This document shows, piece by piece, positions 10,108 to 23,255 of a stretch of DNA of 64,000 nt; positions within the stretch are counted from its first letter, which is position 1, and the number at the start of each line of letters is the position of its first letter. A program made the translations under genes and the position numbers. Where the stretch lies: contig NC_089432.1 in assembly GCF_026210795.1 (NCBI RefSeq), forward strand, positions 3,410,001-3,474,000, in the 5' to 3' direction. The notes under the pieces are model-generated. The model was not told the origin of the DNA. It saw only the letters and a program-made list of their open reading frames with translations, and ran no database searches. This DNA is from Rhizophagus irregularis. Taxonomy: Eukaryota > Glomeromycota > Glomeromycetes > Glomerales > Glomeraceae.

Positions 10108-12041
10108 ATGGCTACACGATCTTCATTGTCAAGTGAATTACCAGAGGAAAGAAGAATTAGTATTGATTCTAAGCACGAAGATAATGATAAAGCTTCATTA
10201 GAAGAAGTAACTTATGAAGAAGAAAGACCTTGGAAATATAAATTGATTGCTTTGTTATGCGTTTTATCTTTAGCTGGTAGGTATTTAAAGTAGAAAAAGC
10301 AATATGTTAATTGATGATTTAATTATTTTTTTTTCTAGTGGGAAGTCATTATGCCGCTCATACTCTTGACGCTTTAAAGTCAATCGTCAAGACAGTATGT
10401 ATATCTTCTATATTGCTTTTCCCACAATCACATGATGTTAAATTATTCTCTTTAACTATAAGGAATTGGGCATTTCAAATTCAAAATATGGAATTATTCA
10501 ATCAGCAGTGTCGTTGGTTAATACAATTCTGCCTATTTTCGGTGGTATATTTATTGATATATTTGGTACTTGGATTGGTTCCATATTGGCCACTTCTCTT
10601 ATTGCTGTAGGAAATATATTTGTAGCATTATCAGCAAATTTGAGATCATTTGCTATGATGGTAATTGGTAGAACCTTATATGGAATTGGTAGTGGGACTA
10701 TTGTTATAGTTCAAACAGCTATTTTAAGTCATTGGTTTAAAGGAAAAGGATTAGCCATTGCCGTAGGAACTCAAATTGCTGTGTCAAGACTGGTACGATA
10801 TATTATTATTAATAATGCAAAGGTCAAAGTCGCACGTGGTAATTTAATTAACCTTTTTTTCTATCAAAGGCATCATTCCTGAGCAATCTGACGGTAGTCC
10901 CTATCTGGGAAAGTACAGGATTTTATGGATGGGCACTTTGGGTATGATGATTTTTAATTATTCAACTTAAATCTTTTGCTTATCCTTCTTTTTTATGATA
11001 TAGTTTTCTGCGCTTCTTTGCGTTATTTCATTAATAATCAACATCATATACATTTTTTTGATGAAAATGCTCCATGACGAATTATCAAGACATGAAATGA
11101 AAAAGATAAAACAAAAGAAAAAATTTAGTCCTAAAAAATTATTAGTATTTCCTAATATTTTTTGGATCTTTGTTCTACTTGAATTTGGTTTGGGAAGTGC
11201 ATGGACTTCATTTTTACATACTCAAACGTAAATAAGAGTATTTATTTCATTCATTTTTATGTATTAATTATAATAATGATTTGACTTGCATTTTAATTAT
11301 AGGGAATTGATAAAAGTCAGATGGAATAGCACAGATAAATATGCTGCTTTTGCTTCTAGTATTGCCCAGTTTTTACCAATATTCGTTTCACCTTTCCTTG
11401 GACACTTTTTAGATCGTTTTGGAAATCGATCTCTAACATGTAAGAATTATCTTACTTCTCTAACAAAATTTATTATATACATTTAAATAATTATATAAAT
11501 ATCGTTCTTTCAACTGTTTGAACTAGTGATTATGTCCTCAATTTTTCTTACCATATCAATGTGTCTCCTTGGATTCGTAGAATTAACACCTATAGTAATA
11601 ATTATGGGAACGATCTGTTTTTCAATTTCACTTTCATTAGGACCAGTAGTTTTATTGTCATCTATACCAATAATAATGCCGTTAGATTATGTTGGTACAG
11701 CATTAGGTATAGATAAATCAAGTTCAAATATTGGTTCAACAATTTATGATATACTTGTTGGAATATTACAAGATAAAGATGGAGGCAAATATGGAATGGT
11801 AATGCGATTTTATTTGGGTAATAGTGTATGTGTTATATTTATATCTATATTATTATATTTTGTATCAAAAAATTGGCGTAATGGTATTTTAGATATGAAA
11901 GAAGATGAAAGAAAAAGAAAACGTGCTATTGTTAAAGTTAAAGATTATAACAAACCTATAAAAATGAATTATTTTTATATCGCTATTTTTATTGCTTTAT
12001 TAATTACAAGTTGGGTGTTATTCTTTAATTATATTAATTAA
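10108..12041 (+). CDS. Major facilitator superfamily transporter, MFSD1-like, 7 exons
   Basis: Exons by splice signal and phase: 10108-10276, 10339-10394, 10463-10792, 10870-10941, 11004-11227, 11303-11439, 11527-12041 (TAA). They total 1503 nt, or 500 residues. The N-terminus is a cytosolic, acidic segment of about 45 residues (LPEERRISIDSKHEDNDKAS), followed by membrane helices. Between helices 2 and 3 is an MFS motif-A-like loop, GGIFIDIFGTWIGS (about 102-115). The next helices contain VIGRTLYGIGSGTIVIVQTA and HWFKGKGLAIAVGTQ, as in the MFSD1-type branch. A second motif-A-like loop, FLGHFLDRFGNRSL, starts the C-terminal half. The tail after the penultimate helix is basic (KEDERKRKRAIVK) before a last helix. 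MFSD1 proteins are lysosomal dipeptide transporters in animals; substrate and membrane here are inferred, not seen. The reading frame is intact. One acceptor (10461-10462, ATAAG) is weaker than the others. Confidence 0.9.
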
Positions 12042-14760
12042 GATATGTATATATATAAGTATTAAATGTACTGTATATCAAAAAGTAAGTCTATCTATGA
12101 TATTCTTTGTAACATTACAAATTTAAATTTTTCCCTAATATGTTATGTCAAATTCTTTTTTATATTTTTGTATTATTTTAAAAAGTTAATACATACAGTT
12201 AATAAAAAAAAAATTAGAAGGGAGGATTAATTTGCTGATTTGATATGTAATAGATTCAATGTAGGAATTTCTATAATAAAATGTTACATATTCTCAATAG
12301 TTTCACCATATTACTTTGCAGTTCATATTGCATGAAAGAGCATATTTAATCTTTTTATAGGAGTAGAAAATTTTTTTTTGCGTGATTTTTTACATTTATT
12401 TGAGATGATCATCTTTGAATCAAGTACTTTGGAATTTTCAATTAATAAGAATTTATGAATACAGGATGAGAAATTTTATGACTCATTTTTACTTTATGAC
12501 TAGGAAATAGAAATATGTTGTGAGTCCAGAGATCCATTGTGTTCTGTTGTTTAATTTATAGTTTCAGAATGGTTTCGATTGTAAAATTTAGCGAATCAGG
12601 TAAAATAATTTATTTGAAGTGATTTATTATTTTATTAATAGTTTCTCATTTAATTAATCTAATTTTATTTAATCATTACTAATAATAGATCTTAATGAAA
12701 ATTAATCAAGAAGAAGATAATTTGAATGATGAGATTTAAATTATAATAGTTTTTTTTTTGGGAATAGTCAGAATTTAAAAAGATAATAGTTAAAAATTTT
12801 TTATTTAACTTAGTTCACATTTTTATTTACCTTAGTATTATTATATCTTTGTGGGAATTTTTATGAAAGAATCAAATAAGCAAAAAAAAAGAAAAAATAT
12901 TAAAAAAGAGACGCTCAACTTTGATTACAATCAAACTTTAGAAAGCGAAATGTTTTGACAAATATTCATTCTGATATCATGATAAAAATTAAATAAAAGT
13001 CTTAGTAGGTTAGATTGTCTTACTTATTAAACCATTAAGAAAGACTTAAAATTGATTGCAAAACAAACAAATAATTTTTAAATTTGTTATTAACTTTATA
13101 TATATTTTTAAAAGTGATTTGTTTTTATATTTATTATTAATCCTTTTTTTATTTTTTTTATTCGAATAAGTTTTTAATTAAAGTTATTTAAAAACTTTAA
13201 CTTGATCTATCTAAAATTATTTTTGAGGTGGGTTAAAATAAATCGTACATTTTCTTTCATGTGCAACTCGGTATCTGCAGTAATCACCGTAGAAAAATAT
13301 AAGTTTCATTTATCATATAATTTCCATAAATTTAATAGAATATATGTTCACAATATTAAAGGACAAAAAATAATAAATTGATCGAAACTCGACCCAGTAA
13401 AAATTTTTAAAGAATTTTATTTCTCCTCTAAATAATATATTGACTTTGCTTAAAATTTCAGTACTAATTAGTTATTTCATGAATTTTATCATTTAAACAC
13501 CTACAATATAAGAAAAATTGAACTAAATTGTTTATTATCATATTTGAGTATAAATTTGATAAATAGAAAAAAAAATGTAGACGTAACCACAGCGGTGTAT
13601 AATGTCCACCAAATTAATTCTTTTTTCTCAATTAAGAATATGGCCAAATTTTTCATTTTTTGTTAATTTTTAAAAAAAAATTTTTTTTTTTTTACGTTTC
13701 ATTAAGATAAGGTAATCTCCTTAATTAATTTTTATTCAGGAAATAACCACCAGGATTTGGATCATAAAAACTGGCTAAGTAATTTACCGAAAGATGAAGT
13801 CACATTAGTCACATTATTGATTGTGCTGATTAATATATATTTTCTATAAATATCACTATCTAATTTTGCAATTGAAACAAAAAAAAACTATTTATTACAG
13901 GTATGTAGTGAGTTTTACTTTCACAGAATAAAAATACCTTTGTAATATTAAGCCAATTTGGAATAAAATATAAAATATATATACTATTTTTTAAAAAAAA
14001 AGTTTAGTACAATAAATTTTAAATAAAATATTAAATCTGAGGAATGTTTACAATTGAAGAGGCTTTTAAGTTACTGGACATTTTAAAAGAGAATGATAGT
14101 AGGAATCAACAAATCGATTTTGTGTAACTAGGAGAAATTTGCTTTACAGATCATATCAATATTTTACTCATATTACATCGTATTAATAAAAATTTTTATG
14201 TATAACATTGATCATGATAAAATGTCATGGTTTTTTATATTCTAAAAGTTACATGACATCAGGCCAGTTATCCGTAATGTATTTTTCTCAAAAGATCAGC
14301 ATAGATATAATAGATAAAGGCGTGTAGACTGAATAATTTATTTTGAAATAATAGAAAATAGATAGCTAAAAAAATTAGTGAGATAATTGCTCTCTTTAAA
14401 CGTCCATTACTACATTATTTTTTTACTATCTCATTAGTTAGAGACAGCTCCAAATAAAAAAACGTGATTAATAAGAAAAATGTGCACGGTTAAATAATCA
14501 AAATAATTTTAAGTTATTTGTAAATTATGGTTTAAACCTAATTTATTTATATAATATTAGTTATAAATACAGATAATTGGAAAAAGTACAAAAGACAATG
14601 TTTAAAAAAAACTCAACAGCTTTCATTTTCTAGTATAATTAATAATAATTTGAATACAGAGTGATTATAATTATAGAAAATTTGTCCAGTTTATGTCATC
14701 AACTTCCAAGATTAAAAAGTAATCCTATCATACTTCAACTTTTTAAATTTCTCATCATCA
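12042..14760. other. Intergenic AT-rich stretch, one tiny open frame
   Basis: About 2.7 kb between the convergent MFS and Crinkler genes. The only protein-like stretch is a 27-codon frame at 14044-14127 (MFTIEEAFKLLDILKENDSR at the start), which has codon use like a real exon but no partner exon that I could join to it. Poly-T and poly-A runs occur at about 13680. No repeats of note. Confidence 0.4.
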
Positions 14761-14763
14761 ATG

Positions 14764-17533
14764 TCAAGCCTTTCCGGGGTGTCCTTTGCGTTTAAGGCGT
14801 ATATTATTTCTCTCTTCTTCATTGAAGCCAAGAATTGTGAGTGACTCAACAGGTGCAGAATTGAAATATATTTTTTCGTTTGCTATGTAAATGTAAAAGA
14901 ACATTAGCAAACATTATAATCAAAAAGGAAATTCCAAATTACAAACATACCAGATGCAAATTGTGCACGACTCGCATATGTATATCCATAAAACTTTTGA
15001 AAGTTTTTCATAGACACTAATGCACTGTTTGGTTTATTATCTATAGACAGGTTGTTTTCTTTATTTGCATTCGTTAAGAATAATAAAACCCATTCTTTCA
15101 CCTCAGCCTTATTCATAGCTTCAGCAACCTTATTATATGAGAAAGAGATTTGTTAATCAACAATTTTAACGATGCATGTGCACTTAATATATGAAGCAGT
15201 ATTGTTACCTTTTCATACGTTTTATCGTATAATTCTTGGTTAACCTCCCCAGGCGCATTAAAAAATAAGCAACCAATATATCTCTTGATATTACCTTCCT
15301 TCAGTAAATCAAGGTCAATATAACCATTTCTTACTTCTGTCATGTTTTCATATTTCACTTGATTATTCTTGTAAGTTTTAGTAACTAAATTATATTAGAA
15401 TGGGATTTGAGTCTGATGTGATTTGTTATTAGAAAAAAATCAGCAAAACATAATACCTGGGTATCGATGTAGTGATCTGTACAATTTGATATCTATAATT
15501 TTAGGTAAATCAACTTCAACATCTGGAAAACTAAGAGAGAAATCCGCACCTTTAAAAAGAGTCTTCAACTTAATCTGCTTATATCCTATTAAATGAAAGA
15601 GTCTGAGGCGTAATGCCCAGAACTTGGCATTAAAATCTTCAAAATTCTGCCATGGCTCATCATATCTTAACATCATGAATTTCAAATACATCATCCCATG
15701 GTCATCAGAACTTTCAACAATTGCACATACCCACACATAAGGTAAGCGAATAAGGTATTCTCCACGTTCTTCTGTTGGAACCAGGTTCACAACTCCCATT
15801 GAGCTAAGTTCCTGGTATGACATTGATATTTTGTTGAGCATGATCGTATCCATTTTTTTAACTGGAAAACCCAATATGGCCTTTGCAAGTGGTATTGTCA
15901 ACCAATGTGAGTTTAGCTCAAGAGAATATTTATCTATAATTTTTTGTTTAACAAATTCCATGATTTTCTTGATATTCACGTTATGAACAGCTGTTTCTAT
16001 TTTCTCTTCCTTTGACATTTTTTCTGTTTTTAGTTTTTTGTGTTCTGCTGCAAATTTTTGTGCAAAATACTCATAGTAATACTCCAATGTTCTCACATGT
16101 CCTCCAATATCACAAATACTTATTCGAAAATAAGGATGCAGTCTGACATATTTATCATCAAATAAATTCATTTTCATACCAATTCTGATTGCATCATCAT
16201 CATTAAGTAAGCGTAGTGGGAGGGGAAGTATTTCATGCATAGAACCTGAAATATAATCATATAAGTGTTCTTCAATTGTTCCAGCGAGAATAGGAATGAA
16301 ATAAATGTTTGGAGGTGGACGACACATAACTCCTCCAATTGCGTTAATAAGTTCCTTACAGATGCCTTTTTCGGTATCATGCAATTTGTTGAACTCGTCA
16401 ATGCCAAGAACCAGGACAAGCAGAGGATTAGAATTTATTTCTTGTTTCTTTTGTATAATAACATCAGCATAAATAATTCGGAGAGCAGTGCTCAGGGTAA
16501 AGCTTGAAATATTCGAATAATTATAGCAGTGTGATTGAAAATGAGAAAATTCTAAACTGCCATAGTTATGATTAGGTCGAAAGTACTCATATAGAATACG
16601 AATTGCAAGTGATGCCTCAGCACCAAAATTTACATCCATAGTTCCAGCAGGGGATCCATTCCCGTAGGTGGTGTTTATGACAGTCATATTGGTGAAAGCC
16701 TTCCGTATTTCTTCATCGTCAGACTCATTAGCATATTGACCGAGCAATCGTTCAACTTCATCCAGAAATCTGCTCTTTCCAACTCCAGGTCCACCCACTA
16801 AGATAGGAATTGGATGAAGGCCTTTGTCACTTACATTACGATATTTAAATCGGGCTTCAATTCCAGCTATCACTGTGCCTTTCCAAAGGGCTTTAATAGT
16901 GTCATCTCTTTGAAGAAACTTGAAGTCTTTGCCATAAGTTTTAACGAGCTGAAAAAGTCAATTCAATTTAGTCAGAGAAGCTAAAGACACATTATTAAAA
17001 AGAGAATAAAGCTTACTAGGTTTCGGCCACGGTTTGGTTTGAATTGTTTTATCCACTCGTAGACAGAAGAATCATCATTCCAATAAGGTTCTAAAAACCA
17101 ATAATAAGTAAGAGATTTGTTATAAAATTTCTTTGACATTAATACACTTACCAGCAGCAGTGGGCAATTGTACGATGACGTGAATGTTCTCATCTACAAG
17201 CGATTGTTCCAAAAAAAGTTTCTTAACTAAGAGGATGGGTACCAACTTCTTGCCTCCAAGCTCTTTTTTAATATCATCTTCAGTAGTAACATGTTTAAGC
17301 TTGTTTTCATCATTGTAAGCGATGTTAACCTTCCAAAGATCCATAATGTCAGAATCATTAATTCCTAACGTAGCTTTTTTCTTATTCCAAATAAGGAACT
17401 TGAGGTCTGAAATCCTTAAATTGTTAATATTGATCAAAGAACCACAAATATCGCTATCATTAGCAATGTTAACCACAAAAGTATCATCAAAAGAAGTCTT
17501 TCCTAGGCATAAACAATTTATTGACACCATCAT
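14764..17533 (-). CDS. Crinkler (CRN) protein with P-loop NTPase domain, 6 exons
   Basis: Exons in reading order: 17533-17152, 17090-17017, 16948-15457, 15357-15209, 15128-14951, 14882-14764 (TGA). They sum to 2394 nt, or 797 residues, and all phases agree. Residues 1-127 form the Crinkler ubiquitin-like header: LCLGKTSF near the start, ISDLKFLIWNKKKA, DLWKVNI, and the closing HVIVQLPTAAG. An ATPase domain follows with Walker A GGPGVGKS at about 204-211 and Walker B LLVLVLGIDE at about 328-337. The C-terminal third (GADFSLSFPDVEVDLPKI, GCLFFNAPGE) corresponds to the effector part that in CRN NTPases is often a restriction-endonuclease-like fold; I cannot see a clean PD-(D/E)XK triad. There is no signal peptide. 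Two ATGs are adjacent at 17533 and 17530. Known for the family: secreted or nuclear effectors and intracellular conflict proteins. The role here is inferred. Confidence 0.9.
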
Positions 17534-17748
17534 TTGTGTAAAGCGATTTATAGAAAGAAGTGTTTTTTAGTGAGAGAGAAATTTTGAGACTCGACCTGGC
17601 AAAAAATAGAAGTGATCCGATCTTAACCACGAAAATGCGAAAAATATCAGTTTTTGCTATAAACAAAAATATAATTGTTTAAAAATATATATTGATCAGA
17701 CTCTTATCAGTAATCATGTACTTCGAAAAAAAAAGAATTTATCTAGAA

Positions 17749-17820
17749 TGAGTATTCATCATATCGTGAGTATTCATCATATCGTGAGTATTCATCATAT
17801 CGTGAGTATTCATCATATCG
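17749..17820. repeat. 18-bp minisatellite, four perfect copies
   Basis: The unit TGAGTATTCATCATATCG is repeated exactly four times in tandem, followed by a partial unit. It begins 216 bp upstream of the Crinkler start codon, so it lies in that gene's likely promoter. Perfect identity points to recent expansion. Confidence 0.9.
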
Positions 17821-17899
17821 TGAGTACTTATTAAAAAAAAAAGTGAATTACTGTTAAACAATTTTTTAGTCATATGGTGACCGTATTTGACTAAGTGTC

Positions 17900-18300
17900 A
17901 GTTTTCAAGTTTTCAATTCCTTTAATTTGGTTCAGAAGATGCTGCTTAAACCATTAGACCATATTTAACTAAGCGTGGGGACAAGGTCTTAAGTCAAGAT
18001 AAATTACTGATTGTGTGTGAATTTAGGTTTAACACAAGATAATTACTGATTGTACTATCAACTTAATGTGAATTTAGCTTTAAGCCAATTTTGGCATTTA
18101 CTACGTAATACATATTTGCAACTCAAACTTCTAAACTAATTCAACTTTGAAACTAATAGAAATTAGTTCAAAACTAATTTAAAAGATTTAAATATGATTT
18201 AAAATTAATTTAAAACTAATTTGAAAGTCCAAAATTAATTTAAAATTAGACTTTACTGTGTCTTTAATAAAATAAAAAATTTAAATATTTTATTTATAAG
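17900..18300. repeat. Degenerate AT-rich direct repeats
   Basis: Repeated AACTAATTTAAAA / AAATTAATTTAAAA words fill about 18125-18255, and a repeated GATAAATTACTGATTGT / GATAATTACTGATTGT pair lies at 17997-18055. No gene. Confidence 0.4.
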
Positions 18301-18488
18301 GCGGCACAAAGTAAATAAATTAGTTCGAGGTTCCTCTCCAGTTCCTGGGGTTGAATTCACTCACATCGGCTAGTTTAGTCTCATTTTTGTAATTTGTGCT
18401 CTGTAAAGTCGTAATTTTGTTATTGTTTGAGAGTGTTTTTTTATAGCAGGTATAATATTTTCCCAACTCACATAATCAAAGGCTGATA

Positions 18489-18958
18489 ATGTCAAATCTT
18501 TTAAATTATTTTGTAAAAAGAATCAATTCTTTTATTGTAAATTATGACATATTTGATACAATTGATGAAAAAAAATTAGAAGGAAGATTTGAACTGCAAT
18601 ATAACTCTGAAAGATCTTTTGCTCCAGAAAAGTAAGTAAAAGAAAAATTAATTAAATTAATAGTGTATTGATTACAGTAATAGTTCAATTTTTCAAAATT
18701 TGATTCATAAACATTTTAATAATTTCATTTGTAACTAAACAATTTACATTTGATAGTTCATTTTTAAGGACGTCTTCAACAATTACATTAATCCTACAAA
18801 TTGAAAGGACTTTGCAAAATGATGCACAATTAAATAGTGGTGGTTTTGATGTAGGTGTTGAAAGGAAAATTTCATTCTTATATAAGATTTTTCTTGATTC
18901 ATTGGGAAAACAAGAAACTAATGTAATAATTTTGCATTCATTGGAAAAAAGAGAGTGA
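18489..18958 (+). CDS. Small two-exon gene of unknown function, 114 residues
   Basis: Exon 1 is 18489-18631 and ends in AA before GTAAGT. Exon 2 is 18757-18958, after a GATAG acceptor, and ends in TGA. Phases match (2 + 1), giving 345 nt. The protein begins MSNLLNYFVKRINSFIVNYD and exon 2 reads SFLRTSSTITLILQIERTLQ and then SGGFDVGVERKISFLYKIF. It has no membrane segment or motif that I recognise. The codon bias, the intron with a good donor and the phase agreement argue that it is real, although it may be a truncated member of a larger family. It is transcribed away from the Crinkler gene. Confidence 0.6.
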
Positions 18959-18999
18959 GATCTATCTAAATGAACTAAAAATCATGAATTGAGTTACTG

Positions 19000-19990
19000 C
19001 TTGATGAATAAATGCATTCAAAATATTTATTATATTTGATCCTAAATTAGAGTGTATTTCACCTTTTAAAATAATGCAAAAATTATTTGTTTAGAATATA
19101 CACACAGAGAAAATAATGCCACATCACTAATATTAAAATTTATCATAAAATTTCTTAATTACCAACAAAGCTTTTCATAAAATCTAGTTAAAAAAGTTTT
19201 ATGACATTTTTGTTAAAAATTATCATGCTCATCCACATAAATGAAACGTTTAAAGTGTAGTCAATTACAGGAGTATATTAATATAACATGTCAGTTGTCA
19301 CACTCTTAGCGTTTCCGGTACAGTTTTTCAGAATAAATATATGGAGTTGTATTAATTAAGGGAGAGTATTATTAATTGATCGTTCATATATTCAAAATGT
19401 CCAAATCATAAGTTTCATAATTCCAATTTTCAGTAAATATGGACTCCTGTAATAAAACTTACATGGTTAGAAGCCACAGTTCTGAACCTTTATTTTTTAA
19501 CCTAAAATATTTCTTTATTTAAAAAAATTGCCAAGAAATCTTGAAGCTTAAAAAAGCTGGTGAATGTTATTGTTTTTGGCAAATGGCTAGTTGCGGCTAA
19601 TTCCCAGTAAATCATTTTGCCGATATAAGCAGTTTTTTGTTTTGCCGATCATATACGGGACAATTTTTTATAAGGAAGGCCACATGCCGTCTATCTTTAT
19701 AGAGTTACCGGGTGAAATATTACATGATATGATATAAATTGATTAAAAATTATGTTATATGACGCATGATTCTGATGACTTGTCATTTAAAGCAAAAATA
19801 TTAAAATAATAATTAAATTTATATCTTTATTAGTAATTTTATTTAGTAATTATTTATATATATAAAAGATAAAATATAATATAAATGTAATTTTGGTAAA
19901 AATTTATTATACTTACTATATTAAATATGTTCATACCATTATATAAAATCAATTTTATCTACCAATACTTATTTCTTTTCTAATATTATT
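19000..19990. other. Intergenic, nothing recognised
   Basis: AT-rich sequence between the small two-exon gene and the 3' end of the minus-strand bromodomain gene. No open frames, inverted repeats or motifs worth a call. Confidence 0.5.
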
Positions 19991-19999
19991 AAATATACT

Positions 20000-22080
20000 T
20001 TAAATTTTGTTATAATTATAATTAGATATTACTTCTTCAATAGGTTTCCATAAAATACGACGAAAACCAATCACTAAAATAACAAATCCTTTTAATTTAT
20101 TAGGATTTGATTTAATTATTTCAATACGTTCATCAAATACTCCTGAACTAGAATAATTAGCAACTTTTCCTTTTGAAATTGTATTCATATATGATTTTAA
20201 TTGACTTATACCATTATTTAATATTTCACCTATAGTTGTCTGATTAGTTTTTTTCAATTCTTTTGACCAATATGTATATGATCTTTTTAATAAAATTTCT
20301 TCATTTTCTTTTTCAAGAATTTTATCTAAATTTTCTAATTCATTTGCACCAAATTCAACTTTTTGATTTTTTATCGAACCAACTAATGAAATATATTTTA
20401 ATTCTAAACTAATATAATTATCTCCTAATCTTTTTAAAACAAAAATATCTGAATAACCAAAGCGACCTGATCCTTTTAATTTTTTGCCATTCATTACTAA
20501 TGAAAGTTCTGGAATGCGATATTTTAATGGCAAAAGACTTTCAACAATTGCTCAAAGCATAGATTCATTTGCCAAAGATAAAGACATTTTTGATCTTGTT
20601 AATAGAAAAGTTTTTAAAATTTCAATAAAAGGTATAATATTACCTATAACAAGATCTTCATATGCTGAAGTAATAAGAAGTGCATCATTAACAACCTGTC
20701 TATACATTAAATTATCCTTATTTTGTTCTAAAATTTGAATTTGTTTCTTCCAGGTTCTATCAGTATCTTCAGTATCATTTTCTCTTACTCTTTTTAATTC
20801 ATTTGTTTGTTTACCTTGAAGAACAAGTTTTTCATTCCATTTTTTATTAAAAATACATTCTAATGTTTTACCTGATCTATATATTTCACTTTCAACATCA
20901 TTATATGTATAACAATTGCAAAATATTAAACGAATATCCTTTTCAAATTCTTCTAAACTTATATATTGATTATTTTTTAATTTTAAATTTATAGTAAATA
21001 AATCCATGGGATTTTTTATAGCCTTATTTTTAACATCCTTTTCAACATATTTATAGAATAAATTAGCATAAGATTTGTTTTCAAGTTCATGAAGTATATC
21101 ATAACAAAAGTCAGTAAATTGAAATTTCTTTTTAGGCAAAACTGATTGTGAAATTTCAGAAAGATTTTTAACAGGAATTTTAACTGTTATTTTTGAAAGT
21201 AATACATCTGCTTGTGAAGTTTCAGCAAGTATTATATTTTCCTTTTCACATTCCTTATTAACTTGTAAATCTGGTTGTAAAGGTTCAGAAAGATTTTTAA
21301 TAGAGTCTTTACATGTCTTTTTTGAAAGTGATGTTGCTGGTTGAGAAATTTCAGCAAGTACTAGATTCTTCTTATCACATTCCTTAATAACTTCTTGCTT
21401 ATTTTTAGGTAAATCTGATTGTGAAGTTTCAGGAAGATTTTTCTTCTTTTTATCAAATTCTTTAATAATTTCTTGCCAGAATATTTGTAATTCTTTTTTA
21501 CGTTGTAAATGTTCTGTTTTTATCTGTAATAAGAAGAAATTGTTAATAGTGCACAATTTTTTATTTAGTAGTAAAGAAGGTACATAGCGAGTTCCTCCTC
21601 CAAAACAAGCAGACTTTACTAAACAACAAAGCAAGGGCGCCTGAAATGAGAGCTTGGGTTGGTTACCAAACGAACGAAGACAGTAATTCTCATTAAGTGA
21701 CTACGAGGAGTTTTAAGAGTTACCCACACTTTGCAAAATAAAAAATAAACGCACCTTATCCTTTACTGCAACAAAAATATCTGGTTCAAATAAGTTTTTG
21801 ACTTCATTTAAAAATCGCTTGTACCAGGTAATGTTAAAATATTGCCATTTGTCCAAGTTCAATGCTAATGAAGAGTTAGTTGGTAAATTTAGTGAAGAAA
21901 TAATAATATCTCGGTTAAGATTCAAAAATCTGTGGTAAGTTGGATAATTTTTTGATTCAATTAAATAAGTAACAAGAGCTAATAATAGTCAATGAGTTAG
22001 TTAGAGGCTCTTTGTTAAATATTTAGAATTTTAGATTGATTCTTACCATCATATCCGATATAATTTTCAGTTATATTCAT
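20000..22080 (-). pseudogene. Bromodomain plus PD-(D/E)XK nuclease protein, broken by one TGA
   Basis: Exons in reading order: 22080-22047 (ATG), 21978-21755, 21523-20000 (stop). Phases agree and the total is 593 codons plus the stop. The second donor is GTGCGT, less usual than GTAAGT. Residues 1-86 begin MNITENYIGY. A charged linker with a degenerate repeat (SQSDLPKNK, SQPATSLSKK, SQADVLLSKI) precedes a bromodomain at about 220-315: FCYDILHELENKSYANLFY, NPMDLFTINLKL and the acetyl-lysine pocket CNCYTYN with its last Asn near 294. The C-terminal domain has a PD-(D/E)XK signature: SDIFVL with Asp about 445, then LELKY with Glu 460 and Lys 462. Between the domains a single in-frame TGA (20552-20554) splits the frame; the codons on both sides are perfectly in register (NESML, stop, AIVESLLPLKYRIPEL), as if CGA had become TGA. 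Apart from this it looks intact. A histone-reader and nuclease combination suggests chromatin-targeted DNA cleavage; that is inference. Confidence 0.75.
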
Positions 22081-22347
22081 GATTCATTAACTTATGATGA
22101 AAAAAAAATATATTTATGACAAATGAATATGTATTAATATTATTAATAAACTTGATTATTATAATAATGAAAAATTTAAAAAAAATATTAATTTTAACAA
22201 TATTGTATTTTAAAAATATTATATTTGAAAAAAGCAAAGCAGTAAAATCAAAGTTGAGAAATTAGGGATTTATATATAAAAAAATCACACGAAAAAGCAC
22301 TACCAAATACTCAGCTTTTGTCATTATTACAAAAGATTATAAACTTC

Positions 22348-22671
22348 ATATGTGATCCTTTTAAGAATGAATAAATATGGCTCATATTGCATAAAATAGA
22401 ATTTTAATATAACATTTTTTTATATTAATCTAGAACAAACTAGTGAAAAAATAAGTATCATGATGTATTTAAGATACGATGTGATCCATGTAAGAATGAA
22501 TAAATATGGTCACATTGCAGAAATAGAATCGTAATTTAACAATTTATAAGTAAATAAGTATCATATTGTACAATGTACACGTTTTTTTATTAAATTAATC
22601 ATGAGTAACATATATATAACATGTATACCAGATGATTTAATCATGAGTAACTTATATACAACATGTATATA
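22348..22671. repeat. Short diverged direct duplications
   Basis: A 68-bp segment around GTAAGAATGAATAAATATGG is repeated at 22348-22415 and 22478-22545. A second unit, ATGAGTAACATATATATAAC, is repeated about 45 bp apart at 22600 and 22645. No gene. They show local duplication of AT-rich DNA upstream of the bromodomain gene. Confidence 0.5.
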
Positions 22672-23255
22672 TTGTCGATCTTGATAAGATATTGAGCGTA
22701 ACAAATTTTAGTTCATAATTATATTCTTTAATTTCAATTGTTACGTATTAAAATTTTTTTTAATTTCAAGTTGACGAAATATGGAAAAATGACTTAATAT
22801 CCGTGCTTATTTACTTAATAAAGTATTAATTCTTTTTAATAAAGTGATATTATTAGCAAGTTATTATCGCTAAGAGTAACATTAAGGTAAGCGGTTTTTT
22901 CTAAATTCGTTTTTAACTTTGCTTTATTTCTATAATTTAACTAAAACTTTCATGAAATTTTTTTTTTCGTAGTATAACATAGTTAACGTACTTTTAAACG
23001 TAACACTCGTTTTATCAAAATTTTAGTGACTGCAGACAGACAACCGGGACATCACCACGTGATCTAAACGTCACTAAGTAGTAATATGGAAACAAAGGAA
23101 AATCTAGTTCTAAGAAATTATAATTTATGTTTTACTGAGTTCAATTCTAAACCAAGTTATCAATAAGATTTAATGTATTACTAATTATTTTTGAGAATAT
23201 TTGGAATAACATTTTGTTTAATAAACATTAATATTATTTTTTCTTTGTAATCTAA

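Noticed and set aside
16174-17570. Open frames overlapping the Crinkler gene on either strand
   Set aside because: Shadows of the strongly coding minus-strand exons.
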